Counted from the first letter of the stretch, positions 51,904-59,696 are shown. The stretch: DNA of 64,000 nt from ZC4RG30 sp965652645 (GCA_965652645.1 CBFGXE010000013.1:4862-68861); one strand, 5' to 3'. Made by a program: numbers and translations. Notes: a model not told the origin generated them from the sequence alone.

Positions 51904-52886
51904 TGCTGGTCGACGTGCTCGACGACCACGGCAGCGTGCAGCAGCGCCATCGCGTGGCAGGCGCGGGCGGAATATGCCGCATCGGTCGCAGCCTGGCCTG
52001 CGAGATTCCGGTCGATGACGCCTTCGCCGCGGCGGAACACACCCGCCTCACATTGCAGCCGGACGGCCGTGTGCTGGTCGAGGACCTGGGCTCGCGCAAT
52101 GGCACGCGCTACGAGCGCCACCTGGTGAATCCGGCGCACGGACGGCTGGTCGACGGCGGCGTGCTGCAGGTGGGCCGCACGCGCGTGCGGGTACGCACCT
52201 CGCAGCTGCCGCTGCCCGGCGAGCGGCTGTTCCGGCGCGACCTGCTGCAGCGGCATCGCACATTGCTGGCGTGCGCCGGCGTGCTGCTGTGCCTGCTGTT
52301 CGCCGCCTTCATGGCCTGGACGCGCGAGCCGGACAAGACCGGCGAGGCCATCATCTTCGCCGTGCTGCTGGCCGTGCTCGTGCTGGCCATCTGGGCCGGC
52401 ACCTGGACGCTGGTGTCGCGGCTCACCGTGGGTGCCTGGCAATTGCGCATCCACCTGGCGCTGGCCTCGCTGTGCATCGCGCTGTGGGGCTGGGGCTTCT
52501 GGCTCTACACCGTGGCGGCATTCGCCTTCCAGTGGCGCTGGCTCGGCGTGTTCACCGCCGTGCTGGCCGGCGCGGTGTCCTGGCTGACTGCCTGGCGCCA
52601 CCTGCGTTATGCCACGCGGCTGCATCGCGCGGCCGCGCTGACGCTGGGCGTGCTGGCGCCGCTGCTCAGCGGCGGCCTGTGGTGGCTGGTGGACCTGCAG
52701 GTGGACCCGCGTACGGTGAATCGCGTCGAGCACGGCGCGCGCATCCTGCCGCCATCGGTGCGCGTGGCTCCCAGCGTGGAGCTTGGCGACTATCTCACCG
52801 ACGTGGCATCACTGAAGCGCGAGGCCAGCCGCAACCGCCAGCAGTCGCTGCTGGCCGCGCCCATCCTGGATGAAGCGCGCGATTAG
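51891..52886 (+). CDS. FHA domain protein with five membrane helices
   Basis: A 331-residue protein. The N-terminal FHA domain (~20-105) has Gly32-Arg33 (RIGRS), His50 and the DLGSRNGT turn (Asn70-Gly71). The serine of the usual SxxH motif is replaced by Ala47 (AAEH), so phosphothreonine binding is uncertain. Five hydrophobic helices follow (about 124-143, 153-175, 187-213, 217-235, 248-267). With FHA inside, the ~64-residue C-terminus would lie in the periplasm, where the upstream-encoded protease acts. The ATG at 51891 has GGGAG 7 nt ahead; ATG at 51903 (TGATG overlap) is an alternative. It may relay signals between a Ser/Thr kinase system and envelope proteolysis; that is inference. Confidence 0.8.
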   Translation: MEPVMLVDVLDDHGSVQQRHRVAGAGGICRIGRSLACEIPVDDAFAAAEHTRLTLQPDGRVLVEDLGSRNGTRYERHLVNPAHGRLVDGGVLQVGRTRVRVRTSQLPLPGERLFRRDLLQRHRTLLACAGVLLCLLFAAFMAWTREPDKTGEAIIFAVLLAVLVLAIWAGTWTLVSRLTVGAWQLRIHLALASLCIALWGWGFWLYTVAAFAFQWRWLGVFTAVLAGAVSWLTAWRHLRYATRLHRAAALTLGVLAPLLSGGLWWLVDLQVDPRTVNRVEHGARILPPSVRVAPSVELGDYLTDVASLKREASRNRQQSLLAAPILDEARD

Positions 52887-52895
52887 TGGTCCGGC

Positions 52896-53756
52896 CTACG
52901 CGGCCGCGTAGGGCAGCGGCAGCTGGGTGGCGGGCAGGGCGGGCTGCCCGTCGGCGCCTTCCCCGGCATCGTTGCCGGCGCCCGGCAGTGTCGTCACCGC
53001 GAGGAATTCCTGTCCGCCGGTTTCCGCCGCGGCCGCGACGACCACCTGCGCGCCGCGCCCGTCGGCAAGCCTGAGGCGCAGGCCCGCCGCCAGCACGGCA
53101 TCCGAGTCGGTATGGAAGCGCTGCATGCGCCGCTTCACCTCGCCGCGGTAGTGCGCGCGGGCGATGATCTCCTGGCCGGTGTAGCAGCCCTTGTCGAAGG
53201 CGATGGCATGCAGCAGGTCGAGGTTGAGCATCTGCGCCACGAACAGGCCCGAGGTGGCGGTGGTGATCTCCGGCCATCCGGCCGCGATGTCATCCAGCCG
53301 CCACAGCGTGCGCGAGACAATCTCGGCATCCGGGAGGGGCTCGCCGCGGGGGGCGAGGATGAGCTGGCGCGTGCCCGTGGCATCCACCGGCATCGACAGC
53401 CGCGTGGCCGCGACGGCATCGGCATCCGGACCCGTGGCGCCGTAGATGCGCCAGGCTGCGGCGGCCTCCTCGATGCCCACGTTCGCCCGCAGTACATACC
53501 GCGCCAGCAGCTGCCGCACGCTGTCGGCCAGGTCCGCCGGCAGCACCAGCAGCAGGTGCTCGCGCGTCATGCGCAGCAGGCGCAGCACCGCGATGCAGCG
53601 ACCCTGGGGATTGTGCAGGCCGGCCGGTGCCGCCTCGCCGTCCTGCAGCCGGTTCACGTCCTGCGAGAGCTGGCCCTGCAGGAAGGTGAGGGCGTCGCGG
53701 CCGCGCACTGCCAGCACGGCAAGATCGTCCAGCTTCGTCAGGGCAAGGTCCGGCAT
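52896..53756 (-). CDS. ygfZ: tRNA-modifying/Fe-S maintenance protein YgfZ
   Basis: Folate-dependent protein of the GcvT-like family that supports some Fe-S enzymes; 286 residues. The family signature KGCYTGQEIIAR is intact with its Cys. The N-terminal segment ALTFLQGQLSQDVNRLQ and the middle NPQGRCIAVLRLLR also fit. It is divergent from the sdh operon across 38 bp. The ygfZ/sdhE neighbourhood is common in gammaproteobacteria and suits a role with Fe-S/flavin enzymes such as succinate dehydrogenase. The open frame above 53756 is shadow. Confidence 0.92.
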   Translation of the reverse strand: MPDLALTKLDDLAVLAVRGRDALTFLQGQLSQDVNRLQDGEAAPAGLHNPQGRCIAVLRLLRMTREHLLLVLPADLADSVRQLLARYVLRANVGIEEAAAAWRIYGATGPDADAVAATRLSMPVDATGTRQLILAPRGEPLPDAEIVSRTLWRLDDIAAGWPEITTATSGLFVAQMLNLDLLHAIAFDKGCYTGQEIIARAHYRGEVKRRMQRFHTDSDAVLAAGLRLRLADGRGAQVVVAAAAETGGQEFLAVTTLPGAGNDAGEGADGQPALPATQLPLPYAAA

Positions 53757-53794
53757 GGGTATTAGGTGGCCTCGGGGGGATTCTGGCACAATAC

Positions 53795-54016
53795 ATGCCC
53801 ATGCAGCCTTTGGACGGACAACAGGGCGCTGCCTCTCCGCAGGTCGCGCCGGCAGTACCCGATGCACCCCTGCCGCCAGCGGGAAGACCGGTACATGATG
53901 CCACCGCCGGAGTGACAGGCAGAGGGGACCGGGTGCCCGAGACAGGTGGTCCGTCCGGTCCGGACCCCGTGCGCTACGGCGACTGGGAACGCCGCGGCCG
54001 CTGCATCGATTTCTGA
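53795..54016 (+). CDS. Succinate dehydrogenase assembly factor 4-like protein (DUF1674)
   Basis: A 73-residue protein whose last ~20 residues, GPDPVRYGDWERRGRCIDF, match the diagnostic C-terminus of the SDHAF4/DUF1674 family. The N-terminal ~50 residues are Pro/Ala/Gly-rich and unconserved. In mitochondria SDHAF4 shields free flavinylated SdhA before it joins SdhB. The position 24 nt ahead of sdhC fits that role exactly. Start may be ATG 53795 or 53801; the leader is short. It is easily missed because of its size. Confidence 0.8.
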   Translation: MPMQPLDGQQGAASPQVAPAVPDAPLPPAGRPVHDATAGVTGRGDRVPETGGPSGPDPVRYGDWERRGRCIDF

Positions 54017-54040
54017 AGGCTCCAACGCGAAGACGCCCAC

Positions 54041-54430
54041 ATGACAACCCGCCCGCTGTCGCCGCATCTTTCCATCTACCGGTTCGCCTACACCATGGCG
54101 ACCTCCATCTTCCACCGGGCGACGGGACTGCTGCTCAGCGCAGGCCTGCTGCTGCTGGTGGGCTGGCTCACCAGCCTTGCGACCGGCGCGGAGGCGCATG
54201 CCGCGTTCACGGCGTTCGCGGCGAGCTGGCCGGTGAAGGTGCTGCTGGCGCTGCTGCTGGCAGCGGCGTGCTACCACTTCGCCAATGGCATCCGCCACCT
54301 GGTCTGGGACACGGGTCGTGGACTTGAACGCCGGCAGGCGCGCCTTGGCGCCCGCATCGTGGTGATCGCCACCGTGGTCGCCACGGCGCTGCTTCTCTAT
54401 GTGTTCTTCGGCCGCGGAGGCACGCCATGA
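54041..54430 (+). CDS. sdhC: Succinate dehydrogenase cytochrome b556 subunit
   Basis: Large membrane anchor of complex II, 129 residues with three membrane helices. Motifs: RPLSPHLSIYRF, TSIFHRATGLLL (quinone-site region) and CYHFANGIRHLVWD, whose His is the usual heme ligand. The gene overlaps sdhD by 4 nt. Short length and motifs match the mitochondrial/alphaproteobacterial-like type of SdhC. Confidence 0.94.
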   Translation: MTTRPLSPHLSIYRFAYTMATSIFHRATGLLLSAGLLLLVGWLTSLATGAEAHAAFTAFAASWPVKVLLALLLAAACYHFANGIRHLVWDTGRGLERRQARLGARIVVIATVVATALLLYVFFGRGGTP

Positions 54431-54810
54431 GCGAGTCCGCACGCGCACTGTCCCGGGTGCTGGGCCTGGGTTCCGCGCACGAGGGGGCGCATCACTGGCG
54501 CGTGCAGCGCCTGACGGCGCTGGCGCTGCTGCTGCTGCTGCCCTGGTTCATCATCTCGCTGGCGCTGCAGCCGGATTTCGACTACGCCACGCTGCGCGCC
54601 TGGGCGGGCAACCTGGTGAACGCCACACCGCTGGCGCTGCTGGTGCTGGCGGCCTGCTGGCACTCGCAGCTCGGCGTGCAGGTGGTGATCGAGGACTACG
54701 TCGGGGGCGGGTTGCGCATGGCCTCGCTCATCGCCTCCGCATTCCTGCATGTGCTGCTGGGTGTACTGGGCGTGCTGGCCGTCGTGCGCCTCGCGTTGGG
54801 CACCCCATAG
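54427..54810 (+). CDS. sdhD: Succinate dehydrogenase membrane anchor subunit
   Basis: Small membrane anchor of complex II, 127 residues, three membrane helices. GSAHEGAHHWRVQRLTA at the N-terminus and CWHSQLGVQVVIEDYV (heme/quinone face) are the conserved segments of this SdhD type. It is coupled to sdhC by overlap; sdhA follows after 9 nt. Confidence 0.93.
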   Translation: MSESARALSRVLGLGSAHEGAHHWRVQRLTALALLLLLPWFIISLALQPDFDYATLRAWAGNLVNATPLALLVLAACWHSQLGVQVVIEDYVGGGLRMASLIASAFLHVLLGVLGVLAVVRLALGTP

Positions 54811-54819
54811 GAAAGCAAG

Positions 54820-56604
54820 ATGTCTGCCTACAAGTTCATTGACCACACCCACGACGTGCTCGTGGTCGGTGCCGGTGGCGCCGGCCTGCGCGCCACGCTG
54901 GGCCTTGCCGAAGCCGGCCTGTCCACGGCCTGCATCACCAAGGTATTCCCCACGCGCAGCCACACCGTCGCCGCCCAGGGCGGCATCAGCGCCGCGCTGG
55001 GCAACATGGGCCCCGATGACTGGCGCTGGCACATGTACGACACCGTGAAGGGCTCGGACTGGCTGGGCGACCAGGACGCCATCGAGTTCATGTGCAAGGA
55101 AGCCCCGGCCGCGGTGGTCGAGCTGGAGCATTACGGCGTGCCGTTCTCCCGCACCCCGGAGGGACGCATCTACCAGCGGCCCTTCGGCGGCATGACCACC
55201 GAGTTCGGCAAGGGCGTCGCGCAGCGCACCTGCGCGGCGGCGGACCGCACCGGCCATGCCATGCTGCACACGCTGTACCAGCAGTCGCTGAAGCACCAGG
55301 CGGAGTTCTTCATCGAGTTCTTCGCCATCGACCTGATGTTCGAGAATGGCGTTTGCCGCGGCGTGGTGGCGCTGGAACTGGCCACCGGGCAGCTGCACCG
55401 CTTCCGCGCGCACATGACCATCCTGGCCACCGGCGGTTATGGCCGTGCGTATTTCTCCTGCACCTCGGCGCACACCTGCACCGGCGACGGCGGCGGCATG
55501 GTGCTGCGCGCCGGCCTGCCCATGCAGGACATGGAGTTCGTGCAGTTCCATCCCACCGGCATCTACGGCTCCGGCTGCCTGATCACCGAGGGTGCGCGCG
55601 GCGAGGGCGGTTACGTCACCAACTCGCGCGGCGAGCGTTTCATGGAACGTTATGCGCCCAACGCCAAGGACCTGGCCTCGCGCGACGTGGTGAGCCGCGC
55701 CATGACCATGGAGATCCGCGAGGGCCGCGGAGTGGGCGAGCATGGCGACCACATCCACCTGCACCTGGAGCACCTGGGCCCCGAGGTGATCAGGGAACGC
55801 CTGCCCGGCATCGCCGAGACGGCGAAGATCTTCGCCGGCGTGGACGTGAACCGCGAACCGATTCCCGTGCTGCCCACCGTGCACTACAACATGGGTGGCA
55901 TCCCCTGCAATTACCACGGCGAGGTGGTCAATGGCTCGGCCGCCGATCCGGACCAGGTGGTGCCGGGACTGATGGCGGTGGGCGAGGCGGCCTGTGTGTC
56001 CGTGCATGGTGCCAACCGCCTGGGCTCCAACTCGCTGCTCGACCTGGTGGTGTTCGGCCGCGAGGCGGCGCGCCATGCGGCCACCGTGGTGAAGCCCGGC
56101 ACGCGCCATGCGCCGCTGGCGGCCGACGTGGCGGAACTGGCCGTGTCGCGCCTGGACAAGCTGCGCAATGCACGCGGCGAGCGTCCCACCGCGCAGATCC
56201 GCCTGGAGATGCAGCGGATCATGCAGCGCGACGCGGCGGTGTTCCGCACGGCATCGTCGCTGCAGGAAGGCGTGGCGAAGCTCGGCGCCACCTATCGCAG
56301 CTTCGAACAGGTGGGGGTCACCGACCGCAGCCTCATCTGGAATTCCGACCTGGTGGAAACCATGGAGCTGGAGAACCTGCTGATGCAGGCCACCGCGACG
56401 ATTGTCTCCGCCGAGAACCGCCAGGAGAGCCGCGGCGCGCATGCGCGCGAGGACTTCCCGAATCGCGACGACACCAACTGGCTCAAGCACACGCTGTGCT
56501 GGGTGGCCGCCGACGGCGCGCCACGCATCAGCTATCGCCGCGTGCACATGAACACCCTCACCAATGACGTGGAAACCGTCCCCCTGAAGGCGAGAACCTA
56601 CTGA
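54820..56604 (+). CDS. sdhA: Succinate dehydrogenase flavoprotein subunit
   Basis: Oxidises succinate to fumarate in the TCA cycle; 594 residues. Seen are the FAD loop DVLVVGAGGAGLRATLGLAE, the flavinylation segment TKVFPTRSHTVAAQGGI with the covalent-FAD His, the catalytic-region THYNMGG-like TVHYNMGGIPCNY, and HGANRLGSNSLLDLVVFGR. Its stop shares one nt with sdhB (TGATG). SdhE and the SDHAF4-like protein, encoded on either side, would serve its flavinylation and hand-over. Confidence 0.97.
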   Translation: MSAYKFIDHTHDVLVVGAGGAGLRATLGLAEAGLSTACITKVFPTRSHTVAAQGGISAALGNMGPDDWRWHMYDTVKGSDWLGDQDAIEFMCKEAPAAVVELEHYGVPFSRTPEGRIYQRPFGGMTTEFGKGVAQRTCAAADRTGHAMLHTLYQQSLKHQAEFFIEFFAIDLMFENGVCRGVVALELATGQLHRFRAHMTILATGGYGRAYFSCTSAHTCTGDGGGMVLRAGLPMQDMEFVQFHPTGIYGSGCLITEGARGEGGYVTNSRGERFMERYAPNAKDLASRDVVSRAMTMEIREGRGVGEHGDHIHLHLEHLGPEVIRERLPGIAETAKIFAGVDVNREPIPVLPTVHYNMGGIPCNYHGEVVNGSAADPDQVVPGLMAVGEAACVSVHGANRLGSNSLLDLVVFGREAARHAATVVKPGTRHAPLAADVAELAVSRLDKLRNARGERPTAQIRLEMQRIMQRDAAVFRTASSLQEGVAKLGATYRSFEQVGVTDRSLIWNSDLVETMELENLLMQATATIVSAENRQESRGAHAREDFPNRDDTNWLKHTLCWVAADGAPRISYRRVHMNTLTNDVETVPLKARTY

Positions 56605-57389
56605 TGGCCGAGTTCACACTGCCGCCCGGATCGCGCATCGACAAGCACGGCAAGGAGCACAAGGCTCCGGAAGGCGCGAAGAAGCCGGTGACCTTCCGCA
56701 TCTACCGCTATGACCCGGACAGCGGCGCGAACCCGCGCGTCGATACCTACGAGATCGACATGGCCTCCTGCGGCCCGATGGTCCTTGACGCGCTGATCAA
56801 GATCAAGAACGAGGTCGATCCCACGCTGTCGTTCCGCCGCTCCTGCCGCGAGGGCATCTGCGGTTCCTGCGCGATGAACATCGACGGCATGAACACGCTG
56901 GCCTGCACCAAGGCCTGCAGCGAAGTGAAGGGCGAGGTGCGCATCTATCCGCTGCCGCACATGCCGGTGGTGAAGGACCTGATCCCCGACCTCACGCAGT
57001 TCTATGCGCAGTACGCCGCCGTGAAGCCCTGGCTCACCTCGCACACGCCGGCGCCGCCGGACCGCGAGCGGCACCAGTCGAAGGAGGACCAGGAGAAGAT
57101 CGACCGGCCCTCGGCCTGCATCCTCTGCGCCTGCTGTTCCACCTCCTGCCCCAGCTACTGGTGGAACTCGGACCGCTACCTTGGCCCGGCGGCGCTGCTG
57201 GCGGCCTATCGCTGGATCATCGACAGCCGCGACGATGCCACGGGCGAGCGCCTGGACGAGCTGGAGGATCCCTTCCGGCTCTACCGCTGCCACACCATCA
57301 TGAACTGCACCGAGGCCTGCCCGAAGGACCTCAACCCCGCGCGCGCGATCGCCGACATCAAGCGCATGATCGACCAGCGCCGCAACTGA
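56604..57389 (+). CDS. sdhB: Succinate dehydrogenase iron-sulfur subunit
   Basis: Carries electrons from SdhA to quinone through three clusters; 261 residues. Cluster ligands: [2Fe-2S] in CREGICGSCAMNIDG with a later Cys; [4Fe-4S] in CILCACCSTSCPSYWWN; and [3Fe-4S] completed by CHTIMNCTEACPKDLNP. The N-terminal ~30 residues (SRIDKHGKEHKAPEGAKK-like, charged) are a little longer than in E. coli. sdhE follows after 1 nt. Confidence 0.97.
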   Translation: MAEFTLPPGSRIDKHGKEHKAPEGAKKPVTFRIYRYDPDSGANPRVDTYEIDMASCGPMVLDALIKIKNEVDPTLSFRRSCREGICGSCAMNIDGMNTLACTKACSEVKGEVRIYPLPHMPVVKDLIPDLTQFYAQYAAVKPWLTSHTPAPPDRERHQSKEDQEKIDRPSACILCACCSTSCPSYWWNSDRYLGPAALLAAYRWIIDSRDDATGERLDELEDPFRLYRCHTIMNCTEACPKDLNPARAIADIKRMIDQRRN

Positions 57390-57390
57390 G

Positions 57391-57642
57391 ATGGCCGGGG
57401 ATACGGGGCGCCTGGCCTGGCGCTGCCGCCGCGGCATGAAGGAGCTGGACCTGGTGCTGATGCGCTACCTGCGCGAGCGCTGGCCGGTGGCTGACGAGAA
57501 AGAGCGGGCGCAGTTCGAGACATTGCTGGAACTGCCCGATCCCCTGCTGGCGGCCTGGCTGATGGGCAATGCGCCGCCGCCGGATGAGGCCACCGCCGCG
57601 CTGCTGGCTATCCTGCGGCTGCCTGCGGGACGCGCGCCCTGA
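57391..57642 (+). CDS. sdhE: FAD assembly factor SdhE
   Basis: Small helical protein promoting covalent FAD attachment to SdhA; 83 residues. The RGxxE motif is present as RRGMKELD, preceded by LAWRCR, and helices LRERWPVADEKERAQFETLL fit the family. It completes the cluster of sdh assembly genes. Its last 35 nt overlap the end of the convergent rarD gene, so both coding ends share the same DNA. Confidence 0.94.
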   Translation: MAGDTGRLAWRCRRGMKELDLVLMRYLRERWPVADEKERAQFETLLELPDPLLAAWLMGNAPPPDEATAALLAILRLPAGRAP

Positions 57643-58546
57643 GCAGCCCGTCCCCCGCGTAAACCAGCAGCGCGCTCCAGATCAGCGCGAATCCCACCGC
57701 CCGGTCATGCCCGAAGGGCTCGCCGAACACCAGCAAGGCACAGGCAAGCTGCAGGCTGGGCCCGATGTACTGCAGCACGCCGACCATGGAGTAGGGCAGG
57801 CGCCGCGCCCCGAAGGCGAACAGGAACAGCGGCAACGCCGTGACCACCCCGCTGCCGATGAGCAGGGCATCCACCAGCGCACCTTCCGATCCCATGGCGC
57901 CCGTGTCCTGCACGGCGCACCACACCAGGTAGCCCACGGCCAGTGGAGCCAGCAGCGCGGTCTCGACGGCAAGCCCGGGCAACGCATCCACCTGCGCCGT
58001 CTTGCGGATCAGCCCATACGTCCCGAACGAGAAGGCCAGCGTGAGCGCGATCCATGGCAGGCGGCCGGCCGCCACCGTGAGGTAGATGACGCCCGCCGCT
58101 GCCAGTCCCACTGCAACCCATTGCGCGCGAGTCAGCCGCTCGGACAGCACTGCCACGCCCAGCAACACGTTCACCAGCGGATTGATGAAGTAGCCGAGGC
58201 TGGTTTCGACCACGCGCCCGCTGCTCACGCCCCACACATAGGCCAGCCAGTTGATGCTGATCAGTACCGCGGCGGCGGCCAGTCGCAGAAGCAGGTCGCG
58301 GCGCGCGAGGATGGCGCGCAATCCGGCCAGCTCGCCCCGCATTGCCATCCACGCCAGCACGAACAGGCATGCCCAGGCCACGCGATGGGCCACGATCTGC
58401 ATGGCCGGCACCACCTGTATGGCGCGCAGGTACAGCGGGAACAGGCCCCAGATGGCGAATGCGCCGGCCGCCGCGGCCAGTCCGCTGCCTGAGGGAACAG
58501 CGGCGCTGCGGGCGGGGGAGGGATCCACGGGAATGATCTCGGACAT
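57608..58546 (-). CDS. rarD: EamA family transporter RarD
   Basis: A 312-residue drug/metabolite-type transporter of the RarD branch, with ten predicted membrane helices in two EamA halves. Marks: AFAIWGLFPLYLRAIQVVPAMQIVAHRVAW (start of first repeat, read in parts), SLGYFINPLVNVLLGVAVLSERL and MVGVLQYIGPSLQLACALLVFGE. Substrate unknown. Start taken at ATG 58546; ATG 58555 is possible. It lies inverted between sdhE and the ygfX-like gene and its end overlaps sdhE by 35 nt. Confidence 0.9.
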   Translation of the reverse strand: MSEIIPVDPSPARSAAVPSGSGLAAAAGAFAIWGLFPLYLRAIQVVPAMQIVAHRVAWACLFVLAWMAMRGELAGLRAILARRDLLLRLAAAAVLISINWLAYVWGVSSGRVVETSLGYFINPLVNVLLGVAVLSERLTRAQWVAVGLAAAGVIYLTVAAGRLPWIALTLAFSFGTYGLIRKTAQVDALPGLAVETALLAPLAVGYLVWCAVQDTGAMGSEGALVDALLIGSGVVTALPLFLFAFGARRLPYSMVGVLQYIGPSLQLACALLVFGEPFGHDRAVGFALIWSALLVYAGDGLLRARVPQAAAG

Positions 58547-58714
58547 GCCGCACATGATGCGCCTGCGGCTGATGATCCCTGCCGCTTTGCTTATGCAAGC
58601 GCGGGCAGGCAGGGAATGTGGCTGCCCGGAGCAGAAACCGGCGCGCACCATCCGCCGTGCATCGGGCATACCTGCAACATGCTCCGCCACATCCTCCAGT
58701 CCCTGCGAGGACGA

Positions 58715-59215
58715 ATGGACCGCGCCTGGCGGGCAATGCCGGGCCTGTGGAAGGAGGCCGCGCCCGAGCTGCCCGAGGCTGCCGCCGGGCTGCAGCTCCC
58801 GTTGCTTCCCTCCCGCATGGTCCGCAGGGGCGGCTGGCTACTGCTCGCCGCGCAGGGGGTCTATCTCGCCCAGCTCATCTACCTCGGGCACCTCCTGGTG
58901 GCCACGCTGGTAGTGGCCCTCGGCGCCGCTTTCGCCTGGAACCTGCGAAGGGCCGCAGGCACGACGCGTTCGGCGCGACGATTGCTGCTGGCCGCCGACG
59001 GAAGGCTGCACCTGCTCGATCCGGGCGGCAGGCTGCTGCCGGTGAGGCTGCACCCGGCCAGCATGCGGCTCGGCCCCTGGCTGCTGCTGGTACTGGTCAC
59101 CGGCACCGGCCCGCAGCGCCTGCTGCTGGGGCCGGACAATGTTGACCCCGGACGGCTGGCGGCGCTGCGGCGGCGGGTGGCCGCAATGCCTCACCGGTTG
59201 GGCGGCACGCGGTGA
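58715..59215 (+). CDS. YgfX-like inner membrane protein
   Basis: A 166-residue protein with two adjacent membrane helices (about 42-80) and a C-terminal soluble part. Its pattern LLLAADGRLHLLDPGG, then WLLLVLVTGTGPQRLLLGPD and RLAALRRRV, follows E. coli YgfX (CptA) closely. E. coli ygfX is encoded next to ygfY/sdhE; YgfX/YgfY were described as a toxin/antitoxin-like pair affecting MreB and FtsZ, though SdhE has a separate flavinylation role. ATG at 58715 has GAGG just ahead; ATGs at 58679 and 58736 are alternatives. Here it is separated from sdhE by rarD. Confidence 0.7.
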   Translation: MDRAWRAMPGLWKEAAPELPEAAAGLQLPLLPSRMVRRGGWLLLAAQGVYLAQLIYLGHLLVATLVVALGAAFAWNLRRAAGTTRSARRLLLAADGRLHLLDPGGRLLPVRLHPASMRLGPWLLLVLVTGTGPQRLLLGPDNVDPGRLAALRRRVAAMPHRLGGTR

Positions 59216-59382
59216 ACGTCGTTCGGCCTGGGGTTGGCCCCGTGGCGCCCGCGCCGCACGCTGCCCGGCCGGTCCTGTCCGCGGGTGTGGCCGATGCCGG
59301 CCTCGGTGTTGCCGGGATTGCTGCGTGGCCCGCGCGCCGGCGTGTTGGGAGGGGTGCTGTCGGTCCCGGATCTGCGATTCAT
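59191..59382 (-). CDS. Possible 63-residue basic, disordered small protein
   Basis: ATG at 59382 is preceded on the minus strand by GGAGG with 5-nt spacing, an excellent ribosome binding site. The third codon positions are strongly G/C, like real genes here. The product is rich in Arg, Gly, Pro and Asn (for example GPRSNPGNTEAGIGH), lacks hydrophobic stretches and would be unstructured and basic. No family was recognised. Its last 25 nt overlap the end of the ygfX-like gene tail to tail. It could still be a chance frame in GC-rich DNA. Confidence 0.4.
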   Translation of the reverse strand: MNRRSGTDSTPPNTPARGPRSNPGNTEAGIGHTRGQDRPGSVRRGRHGANPRPNDVHRVPPNR

Positions 59383-59485
59383 GGCGACCTCCACTCGGGG
59401 ATTTCCGCCCACGCTAGTCCCGGCTGCGTTGTTGCCGCTGTCGGAAGACTGCCCGACCTTGCGCCCTCATGGGCCGTACCCGGTC

Positions 59486-59499
59486 CTGTTGCACAACAG
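59486..59499. promoter_or_regulatory. Perfect 14-bp palindrome, possible operator
   Basis: CTGTTGCACAACAG lies upstream of both the small minus-strand frame and rpoE. The dyad could bind a dimeric regulator. It resembles, but does not match, a LexA box: CTG and CAG are 8 rather than 10 bases apart. Confidence 0.35.
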
Positions 59500-59622
59500 C
59501 ATGCCGGAGCCCGCAAGGCTGGCCAGCCGGAGTGACTGCGCTACACTCCCATCATCAATACCTCGCGTCCCATAACCATCTTGAACAGCTTCGCTTTTTT
59601 CGCCCTGATGGACGCCGGAACC

Positions 59623-59649
59623 GAACTTTTGCCCGTTCCGGCAGTCCAT
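59623..59649 (+). promoter_or_regulatory. Sigma E-type promoter upstream of rpoE
   Basis: GAACTT (59623-59628) is a perfect sigma E -35 core. After 15 nt comes GTCCAT (59644-59649), matching GTC of the GTCTAA -10. Autoregulated rpoE promoters of this form are known in gammaproteobacteria. It lies about 48 nt before the rpoE start codon. Confidence 0.55.
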
Positions 59650-59696
59650 CCCACAGGCACGCCGGGCTGCCGGGGGCGGGAACATTGGCACAGGTC

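Larger units (their letters stand above)
59216..59696. other. Gap between ygfX-like gene and rpoE
   Basis: 481 bp. The left part may hold a small minus-strand gene (to 59382), then a 14-bp palindrome at 59486-59499. Next are TACACT at 59542-59547, which could be a sigma70 -10 box without a clear -35, and a sigma E-type promoter at 59623-59649. Open frames on the plus strand through this gap (from 59212 and 59234) have no recognisable relatives and look like GC-rich chance frames. Confidence 0.5.

Noticed and set aside
59486..59499. LexA (SOS) box reading of the palindrome
   Set aside because: CTG and CAG are separated by 8 bases instead of the 10 of the gammaproteobacterial LexA consensus; kept only as an unassigned palindrome.
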